Shown here in pieces: positions 44,925-50,830 of a stretch of 50,830 bases of DNA (position 1 is its first letter; the number at the start of each line of letters is the position of its first letter). The notes under the pieces were generated by a model that ran no database searches, had not been told where the DNA came from, and was given only the letters and a program-made list of their open reading frames with translations. The DNA comes from Paracoccaceae bacterium (GTDB lineage Bacteria > Pseudomonadota > Alphaproteobacteria > Rhodobacterales > Rhodobacteraceae): NCBI GenBank assembly GCA_020425085.1, contig JAGQRW010000009.1, positions 1 through 50,830 on the forward strand. Reading direction: 5' to 3'. The position numbers and the translations under genes are program-made.

Positions 44925-45103
44925 GGCGCACTCCCGGACGACGACTTCAGGATCTCGCGCAGCGCGTCATACACCCCGGTGCGGCGCTCCTTGAACTCAT
45001 AGTCCCGCACGGTGTCGAGCAGCTTCACCACCTTGTCCGGGTTGACCCCATGCTGTTCGCACAGCTCCTCGAGCAGGCGCTTGTCTTCCGTCGAGAGGTT
45101 CAT
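44921..45103 (-). CDS. Small DNA-modification-associated protein (60 residues)
   Basis: The 60-residue protein MNLSTEDKRLLEELCEQHGV... is charged and helical, with EYEFKERRTGVYDALREIL-like sequence in the second half (DYEFKERRTGVYDALREIL). I recall short proteins of this kind next to DNA modification operons, but no function. Both ends overlap the neighbouring genes by ATGA, which argues that it is a real, translated part of the system and not a chance frame. Confidence 0.7.
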   Translation of the reverse strand: MNLSTEDKRLLEELCEQHGVNPDKVVKLLDTVRDYEFKERRTGVYDALREILKSSSGSAP

Positions 45104-46482
45104 GCCGCCACTGCCTCCTCGATCAACTGTTCGACACGTGCCTTGGCTTGCTCTAGGAGCCTGGCCGACTCCCGCTGCTGGGCGAGGCTCTCACGAACCA
45201 GGTCGCCGATTTCCCGCTGCTTTTCGCTGGGCAGCAAGGGCACGACGAACTTGTCGATGTCTGCAGGATAAAGCTCGGCCTGGGCGCTGCCGCGCGCGTG
45301 CTTTTGGGTCTGGAACTGACCGATGACGGACTGAAAGACCATCGCCATGTAGGCGTGGTCGATATCGGGAGAGAGGCGCAGGATGTTGACGTGATTGCTG
45401 GCGAATGCCGGCGTATCGTCCAGATAGACGTTCGTCCGGCCGATGTACGCGCCGGTGGTGTAGATCAGCAGATCGTCCTTGTAGATGTGCGCTTCCGGTG
45501 CAGCATTGAACAGCTTCTCCGTCGTCCGCTGCAGCCCTTCGTAATTGATGTGCTTCGGGCCAAGGTGTTGGCTGTTGACGACGGCATGGGCCCCGCCTTC
45601 AACATAGATGGGCTGGATGCCTCGGCGGTTCAGGCGACGTACTTCGCGAATGCGCCGCGTAGGGAAATTCGATAGATGCGATGCAAGCTGCATAAACCGG
45701 GGCTGAAAGTGTTGGGCATCCGAACGTAGAGAAATCTCAAGCTCGCTGAAGCTCGCCGCATAGCCCATCGGCCTATCGAACTTTAGGGAGTTTAGCCGTA
45801 GTTCAAATGACAACTTCTCAAGGGCTTCATGGAAAATGAGATCGGAGCGATCAGAGGCAGAAAAAGAAGCCCTTACAACGTATCCAATCTTACGTTGAAC
45901 TTCCGCGCTAGGGAGTGGTACCAGTATTCGCTCAACTTCTCGACAGTTGAGATTTACTTGCTCCGTCCTGCGGGAGTGCCTCCAGACTTGATCTCTTCCA
46001 AATTTGGTTTGAAGAAATGCAGTTAGGAAATAGGGATCACATTTACCGTTTGTTGAAATCACCGCAACATTCTGGTTCGTAACGCACGGTGGATCACTCG
46101 CCCGAATAATTGCGGCGCGCCCAACAATTTCAGGAGTTGCGCCAATGATCGTAATCACAACTGAATCGGGGGGAATGAGATCAGACTTGCTCAATACACG
46201 TTTCGGCAACTCGCCGGCACTACTAAAGTTTACAGTTCCCTCCCTGACACCGTCTGTCTTAATAAATGCAACGATTTCGTCGTTACTCTTAATATTACGG
46301 GACGGCGGTGTTCTTCCGGTCCTGACAGGTGCGCTAATGAGCTTGGAGAGCTTTGAAACGCCAAACCGTTCTTCGATCTTTTTCCAGACTGCAAGCTCTT
46401 CTAGATAGTTTGGATGATAGAAATCCGCGTCGATACGGGAATACTCAATTTGGGATTGAGCGACTGAAGAGCATACCGCCAT
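45100..46482 (-). CDS. hsdS: Type I restriction-modification specificity subunit (HsdS)
   Basis: The 460-residue protein has two target-recognition halves separated by conserved helical parts, with VPLPSAEVQRKIGYVV after the first (about residue 190) and VPLLPSEKQREIGDLV near the end, followed by the long helix EQAKARVEQLIEEAVAA. It chooses the DNA sequence that the methylase modifies. The recognition regions are more AT-rich than the flanks, a sign of exchange between systems. It begins as TAATG with the methylase stop. The target sequence cannot be predicted. Confidence 0.87.
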   Translation of the reverse strand: MAVCSSVAQSQIEYSRIDADFYHPNYLEELAVWKKIEERFGVSKLSKLISAPVRTGRTPPSRNIKSNDEIVAFIKTDGVREGTVNFSSAGELPKRVLSKSDLIPPDSVVITIIGATPEIVGRAAIIRASDPPCVTNQNVAVISTNGKCDPYFLTAFLQTKFGRDQVWRHSRRTEQVNLNCREVERILVPLPSAEVQRKIGYVVRASFSASDRSDLIFHEALEKLSFELRLNSLKFDRPMGYAASFSELEISLRSDAQHFQPRFMQLASHLSNFPTRRIREVRRLNRRGIQPIYVEGGAHAVVNSQHLGPKHINYEGLQRTTEKLFNAAPEAHIYKDDLLIYTTGAYIGRTNVYLDDTPAFASNHVNILRLSPDIDHAYMAMVFQSVIGQFQTQKHARGSAQAELYPADIDKFVVPLLPSEKQREIGDLVRESLAQQRESARLLEQAKARVEQLIEEAVAA

Positions 46483-49238
46483 TATTTGTCCCCCCAGAAC
46501 TCAAACTCTTGTTCCTGAGCAAAGCGAACAAAAGCTTCGGCCACGCAGAGCTGCTCATCCGGTATGCTGGCAGCATCCGTCAGATCACTGGCCGTCAGAT
46601 CGTAGTTTACGAGGTCCTGGTCGATCTTGGGTTGGCCGCTGGGGTCCTCGATCATGTGCCCTTCGCCATCCAGCATGAACTCATAGTCGCCAGAGTTGTT
46701 CTTGCCGCCGCGCTCGCTGACCGCCATGAAGATCGGATAGTCCAACCGCTTGGCGACCTCGGCGGCGATCCAGCGCTCCTTCAGCGTGCCGATCAGGTCG
46801 TCATCGCCCAGCACCAGCTCCAGCTTGCCCCGGTTTGTCAGGAGCTTCAGGTCAAGCTCCGCCTCGGGGATCGCCTTTTCCAGCCGCTTGATCTCTGCCT
46901 TCAGCCGCTTGGCGGTCTCTTTCTGCTTTGCCTTGAGGGCCTTCACGGACTCCTTGTGCTCGGCCTTGATCGGCTTCAGATGCGCGGAAAGCTCGCGCGC
47001 GGTTCCGGCAAACGTGTCGCCGATCGCCTCGATCTCGGTCTTCTGCTGCCATTCCAGCGCCTCAATATCGCTCTCGAGGTCGATGAGCTTCTGCTTCACA
47101 CCGACCAGCTCGCTCTTGAGCGCTTCGACCTTGTCCTCCGCTGCCGCGATCCGGTCCTCCTCGCTGGGTGGCTCGGGCGCGTCCTCATCATCTTCGCCTT
47201 CGGCGTCCTCGGCGGCAGCTTCATCGGGCTCCGGCTCGCTGAATGTCTCGCTGATCAGATCGGCCACGGCGTCGGGGATCGCGTCTTCGGGCACATCCCC
47301 TTCGTGCGCGTCCAACAGGGCTTGGATTTCGGTTTCATACGCCGGGCAGTCCTTCGCCACGTCGTCATGGACCCGGGCGATGTCGGCCAGCTGCTCGTCC
47401 GTGTACTTCTGGATGAACAGGACCGACGTCTTGGTCCCGGTGTGCGGCTTGAAGGTGTTCGGGTGCAGGCCGACGACAGCAAGCAGGCGCGCTTTCTTCA
47501 GGATCCACTCCCGGATGAAGGCCAGCGAGGAGTTGTTGAACTTGCCCTGGGGCAGAACGATCGCGGCACGACCGCCGGGGCGCAGCATCTTCAGGATGCG
47601 CTCGATGAAGAGCACGTCGCGCTCTTCCTTGGCGGCCTTGTCGGACCCGGCCCGCTTCAGAGCGGGCTTGGTTAGCTCGTAGCGCGCCAGCATCTTGCGG
47701 TCCTTCATCTCCCCCGCGAACGGGGGGTTGGCCAGGACCACGTCAAACTTCAGCTCGTCGAAATACTCCCACGCTCGATCATCGTCCTTGAGCGTCTCCT
47801 GCTCGGGGATTTTGGCAGCCGTCAACTTCGCCTGCCTCAGGCCATGCATGAGCGCCTGTCCCGAGCTGTTCTCGTACCAGGTTCGAGGGTCCAGGCTGCT
47901 GACGTCCGGTCCGAAGATGTTCGTATGTCCGTCACCGGCAATCAGCATCAGCGCGCGGGACGTCTTGGCTGCGCGGGCCTCGAAGTCGATGCCCCAGAGA
48001 TATTTCGCAGCGTATTTGTGCTTGCGAAGCTCCCGCTTGTCGTTGTCATCCGCCGGGTAGCACCACTCCATCGCATGCAGAAGAAAGCCGCCCGATCCAC
48101 AGGACGGGTCCATGACGTATTCTTTCTGCGTGGGGTTGAGCATCCGGACGCACATTTCGACGACATGCCGCGGCGTAAAAAACTGACCCTTCTTCTTCTT
48201 CGCCTCTGTCGGCAGAAGATACTCGAAGGCATCGTCCATGATCCGGAGATTCGAGCCCATCAGCCGGACGCCCTCTATCGGGCCGACACAAACTTGCAGA
48301 TGGCGCTTCGCCAGTTCGATATCTTCGTTCTCCTTGAAGATACCAGGCCACTCCTCACAAGCTTTTTTGAACAGGCCATTGATCCGATCGAAGGTGATGT
48401 CCGGATCGAGGGCCTTGCTGAACTCCACGGTCTTATCTTTGCGGTTCTCCAGCGCTTCTTTTTCGTCCCAGATCTTAGCAAATATCAGTTTGAATATTTC
48501 ATTGAACTCGTCCTTGCCGCTGTCGGCCAGAACCAGCTCCTCAAGATCTTGGATAATCTTCTTGAAGTTGAAATCTCGCTTCAGCTGTAGAAGCGTTTTC
48601 TTTGCCTCAAGAACATCCTTGGGCTCCTGGCCCCGCTTTGGAATATCGAATAGCGTGTCATCGAAATTCTTCGGATAGGGGCGATATAGAATTATGCTGT
48701 CGCTGCCATTGGACCAAACGGCAACGGGTGCCCCCTTGGCATTCATATAGCTCTTCAGCTGCTCGATGCCGTCTTTGCGCTTCGGCTTCTTGCATTCAAC
48801 AATGATCTTCGGGGTATCCTTGGCATTGTCAGTGTAGACGATAATGTCTGCCGCCTTCGTGCCCACCTCCACGCCAAACTGGACGCCGGCCTCCAGGTCA
48901 ATTTCGTCATTCTTGTATCCGTATTGGTTTATGAGCTTATAAACCCATAATTGGCGGATTATTTCCTCGGGAGCAGACTTCCCACCCTCAACAAAGACTT
49001 GCACTTCCTCATTTCCAGATGAGAATGGAATAAAGCTTTTCAAGAAATACTTTACCTTTCCGGCATCCCGGCCGGTGGAGGTGGTTTTTGGATATATCGA
49101 TACGATTTCGTGAACTGGTTTTCCCAAGTTTTCGAACTCAGTAAGCTCGTATGCTGTACTCGGATCCTTGAATATGTGATCGATTATTTCTTTGGTATTC
49201 AACGTATCATGTTCCGTGTCGATATTCGCGTAATTCAT
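46482..49238 (-). CDS. N6-adenine methylase with N-terminal HsdR-type nuclease domain
   Basis: The 918-residue protein combines three parts. Residues 60-210 form a type I R-subunit N-terminal domain with a PD-(D/E)xK core: Asp131 in AADIIVY, then Glu148-Cys-Lys150 in IIVECKK. Residues 330-690 form an HsdM-type methylase, with QFFTPRHVVEMC, motif I DPSCGSGGF (377-385) and motif IV NPPF (504-507). Residues 690-830 have an acidic stretch and a coiled coil. The fused layout recalls single-chain type IIG or ISP enzymes, but the helicase domain is missing and HsdS is separate. ATG 49238 overlaps the HTH gene stop (ATGA); the frame is open to 49310. It should methylate and possibly cleave DNA with its partners. 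Confidence 0.87.
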   Translation of the reverse strand: MNYANIDTEHDTLNTKEIIDHIFKDPSTAYELTEFENLGKPVHEIVSIYPKTTSTGRDAGKVKYFLKSFIPFSSGNEEVQVFVEGGKSAPEEIIRQLWVYKLINQYGYKNDEIDLEAGVQFGVEVGTKAADIIVYTDNAKDTPKIIVECKKPKRKDGIEQLKSYMNAKGAPVAVWSNGSDSIILYRPYPKNFDDTLFDIPKRGQEPKDVLEAKKTLLQLKRDFNFKKIIQDLEELVLADSGKDEFNEIFKLIFAKIWDEKEALENRKDKTVEFSKALDPDITFDRINGLFKKACEEWPGIFKENEDIELAKRHLQVCVGPIEGVRLMGSNLRIMDDAFEYLLPTEAKKKKGQFFTPRHVVEMCVRMLNPTQKEYVMDPSCGSGGFLLHAMEWCYPADDNDKRELRKHKYAAKYLWGIDFEARAAKTSRALMLIAGDGHTNIFGPDVSSLDPRTWYENSSGQALMHGLRQAKLTAAKIPEQETLKDDDRAWEYFDELKFDVVLANPPFAGEMKDRKMLARYELTKPALKRAGSDKAAKEERDVLFIERILKMLRPGGRAAIVLPQGKFNNSSLAFIREWILKKARLLAVVGLHPNTFKPHTGTKTSVLFIQKYTDEQLADIARVHDDVAKDCPAYETEIQALLDAHEGDVPEDAIPDAVADLISETFSEPEPDEAAAEDAEGEDDEDAPEPPSEEDRIAAAEDKVEALKSELVGVKQKLIDLESDIEALEWQQKTEIEAIGDTFAGTARELSAHLKPIKAEHKESVKALKAKQKETAKRLKAEIKRLEKAIPEAELDLKLLTNRGKLELVLGDDDLIGTLKERWIAAEVAKRLDYPIFMAVSERGGKNNSGDYEFMLDGEGHMIEDPSGQPKIDQDLVNYDLTASDLTDAASIPDEQLCVAEAFVRFAQEQEFEFWGDK

Positions 49239-49432
49239 GTGTCCGACCCTGCTTTCCCACTCGCGTTCGATTTCATCCACTGGTCGATTTCTTCGCGATT
49301 GAACCGCCACTGGTTGCCGATCTTGGAAGCAGGCAGCTCGCCGCGTTGAGCCATCCCGTACAGCTTGGTCCGGCTCAACTTTAGGTAGGAGGCGAGCTCA
49401 TCAATGGTCAGCCATTTGTCGGATGCGTCCAT
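49235..49432 (-). CDS. Helix-turn-helix protein, excisionase/AlpA-like (HTH_17)
   Basis: The 65-residue protein is a single MerR-like helix-turn-helix: WLTIDELASYLKLSRTKLYG, then MAQRGELPASKIGNQWRFNR and EEIDQWMKS. Such proteins regulate transcription or act as recombination directionality factors; here it is the first gene of the methylase operon and overlaps the methylase start by ATGA, so it is probably its regulator. GGTGA lies before the ATG. A perfect inverted repeat upstream could be its binding site. Confidence 0.82.
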   Translation of the reverse strand: MDASDKWLTIDELASYLKLSRTKLYGMAQRGELPASKIGNQWRFNREEIDQWMKSNASGKAGSDT

Positions 49433-49462
49433 ACGGTCACCATTGATGGAGTGAAAAAACGG

Positions 49463-49487
49463 TGTTGTTTGATAAGATTAGACAACA
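49463..49487 (-). promoter_or_regulatory. Inverted repeat upstream of the hybrid operon
   Basis: TGTTGT (49463-49468) and ACAACA (49482-49487) form a perfect inverted repeat with a 13-base AT-rich spacer, 31 bases upstream of the first ATG of the operon. It is a candidate operator for the HTH protein. The 187 bases up to 49619 otherwise hold no gene that I can support; a 44-residue rightward frame from 49489 has no family resemblance. Confidence 0.45.
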
Positions 49488-49619
49488 GATGTCATCGAAG
49501 GGCAAGCGGTCGATTGATGCGAGAGCTCAACCCGGCCGCTGCCTGTCGATGACCGGGGACATGGAGATGGTCGTGCTGGTCGTGCCCATCGACCAGGTGG
49601 ACCCATCAGCCTGCGACAC

Positions 49620-50024
49620 TTAGCCGGTGATGCAGTATCGTGTTTCTTGCACGTCCCACTCGGCAGGGACGTGCCTTAAGAGATCAGCCAATGTCACGGT
49701 GTGTGACAAGCGGCCATCCAAGATGGTATCGACCATAGCGGGCGAGAGAAGACTTAGGCGCATCACCCGTGTCATATAAGTTGGTGCAATATCTTCGCGG
49801 TTTGCGAGCTCGGTCATGGTGGCGAAATGACCGCTTTCGAGCATGCGCTGCCACCGAAAGGCGCGCGCTAGTGCCTTGACCAGTGCAGCGTTGGGTTTTC
49901 GTGGTAGCGCCGCTCCATCAGGCATGTTGCTCGGCCACACCAGTTCCTTACGGCCGCCGCGCTTTATGACACGGAACGGAACGTGGATAGTCACGGTCTC
50001 GGGGATCGTCATCCCGCGGGTCAT
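49620..50024 (-). CDS. ParB/KorB-like HTH small protein associated with the recombinase
   Basis: The 134-residue protein has a basic N-terminal part (FRVIKRGGRKELVWPSNMP) and a helix-turn-helix region of the ParB/KorB kind (LANREDIAPTYMTRVMRLSLLSPAMVDTILDGR). Its start overlaps the recombinase stop by ATGA (50024-50021). Proteins like it follow large serine recombinases in many alphaproteobacterial islands, but I know no proven function. A DNA-binding partner for integration or excision is a reasonable inference. Confidence 0.7.
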   Translation of the reverse strand: MTRGMTIPETVTIHVPFRVIKRGGRKELVWPSNMPDGAALPRKPNAALVKALARAFRWQRMLESGHFATMTELANREDIAPTYMTRVMRLSLLSPAMVDTILDGRLSHTVTLADLLRHVPAEWDVQETRYCITG

Positions 50025-50830
50025 GCGGCTTCTCCGATGCTGCCAGACAGCATCTCACGCGCGAGCCCTCCAAGGCCGTCCATGCGCAGGCGGACGTTGA
50101 GCCCATCCGTGCCGATGTCCACGCGCTCGACCAGCAGCGCCACGATGCGTGCCTGTTCGGCGGGGAAAAGTTCGTCCCACAGAGGGTCGAGCTGCTGAAG
50201 CGCTGCCCGTGCGTCGGCCTCGGTGATCTCCTCGTCCTGTGTTCGACTCGCTCTCAACGTGCCCGCCACGATCTCGGGCTGGCGAAAGACGGCGCGAAGC
50301 TGGTCGATCACCGCCGCCTCGATATCGCCCGCGGGCACGCGGCCGACCGGGCACGATCCAGCACCATGTTTCAGCACCGTCTGGCTGACATAATAGCGGT
50401 ATAGCCTGTCGCCCTTGCGCGTATGCGTCGGTGAGAACGCGGCGCCATCGGGCCCGAACAGTAGTCCTTTCAGCAGCGCGGGCGTGTCGGCGCGTGTGCG
50501 GGCGGCGCGCCTGCGGGGGCTTTCCTGCAGGATTGTATGGACACGGTCCCACGTGTCGCCGTCGATGATGGCGTCGTGTTCGCCGGGGTAGCTGTCGCCC
50601 TTGTGGACCGCCTCACCGATGTAGGCGCGGTTGCTGAGCATCCGATAGATGTATTTCTTGTCGATCCGGTTGCCGCGCGGGGTGCGGATGCCGCGCGTGC
50701 CGACCTCTCGCGCCAGTTCCGTGCAGGACCCGATCTCAAGGAAACGGGCGAAGATCCAACGCACATGCGCAGCGGCTTCTTCGTCGACTACCAGCTTGCG
50801 GTTTTCCACCCGGTAGCCGTAGGGCAGCAC
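50021..50830 (-). CDS. Large serine recombinase, C-terminal part (5' end outside window)
   Basis: The 269 visible residues contain the recombinase domain (LPYGYRVENRKLVVDEEAA, then ILRTPRG-like GIRTPRGNRIDKKYIYRML, NRAYIGEAVHKGD) and the region of the zinc ribbon (LLFGPDGAAFSPTHTRKGDRLYRYYVS). The catalytic serine domain lies beyond the window edge. In this subgroup most zinc-binding cysteines are replaced, so the ribbon may not bind zinc. Such enzymes integrate and excise islands at specific sites. It probably moves, or once moved, the region at 40442-50830. Confidence 0.88.
   Translation of the reverse strand: MLPYGYRVENRKLVVDEEAAAHVRWIFARFLEIGSCTELAREVGTRGIRTPRGNRIDKKYIYRMLSNRAYIGEAVHKGDSYPGEHDAIIDGDTWDRVHTILQESPRRRAARTRADTPALLKGLLFGPDGAAFSPTHTRKGDRLYRYYVSQTVLKHGAGSCPVGRVPAGDIEAAVIDQLRAVFRQPEIVAGTLRASRTQDEEITEADARAALQQLDPLWDELFPAEQARIVALLVERVDIGTDGLNVRLRMDGLGGLAREMLSGSIGEAA

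Noticed and set aside
46482-49238. A standard type I restriction-modification HsdM
   Set aside because: The N-terminal nuclease-like domain and the absence of an HsdR gene make the usual annotation misleading.
1-50830. CRISPR array or prophage
   Set aside because: No regularly spaced repeats, no Cas genes and no phage structural genes were seen; the recombinase alone does not make a prophage.

Overview
The window comes from an alphaproteobacterium, most likely of the Rhodobacterales. The signs are a GC-rich core, an IF-3 gene of the rhodobacterial type, a GapR/DUF2312 gene, and the gene order SPOR protein, dacA, tmk, holB, tatD, PhnP-like hydrolase. This rests on gene content and protein resemblance only; no database search was possible.

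Positions 1-20000: a DUF1223 gene fragment, then a leftward block with an LpxL-like acyltransferase, an EamA transporter, a DUF938 methyltransferase-like gene and infC, which appears to start at the rare codon ATA. Next is a leftward bufferin-type metal-peptide operon (4429-6951): a DUF2282 precursor, a DUF692/MNIO maturase, a DUF2063 partner and a DoxX membrane protein. thrS, two alpha/beta hydrolases, a GapR-like protein, a sulfotransferase-like protein, an orphan iron-type ABC permease, a complete amino-acid ABC transporter and an Rrf2/AhpD-like pair with a clear operator follow.

Positions 18700-24450: a two-subunit heme-copper enzyme with an intact CuA site in subunit II and a nitric-oxide-reductase-like active site in subunit I. 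It is divergent from a CcoI-like copper ATPase and a TauE/SafE-type membrane protein, which probably serve its copper supply.

Positions 24500-40440: a surface-glycan group (GT10 and GT11 fucosyltransferases, a GT2-like and a GT25 enzyme, and a small phosphatase), a complete polyamine-type ABC transporter, an AEC transporter, and the conserved housekeeping block. Within that block dacA carries an in-frame TAA between its catalytic motifs. A tRNA-Ser(UGA) closes the core region.

Positions 40442-50830: a genomic island with lower and patchy GC. Its centre is a seven-gene, leftward, translationally coupled operon (40768-49432). It encodes an HTH regulator, a methylase with an HsdR-type nuclease domain fused at its N-terminus, an HsdS specificity subunit, a 60-residue protein, a winged-helix protein, a DndD-like SMC ATPase, and a DndE-HerA fusion ATPase. 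There is no HsdR helicase and no DndA/B/C sulfur machinery. It looks like a type I methylation system whose motor has been replaced by Dnd/HerA-type ATPases, and it is the best candidate here for an undescribed defence system. A ParB-like small protein and a large serine recombinase, cut by the window edge, lie beyond it.
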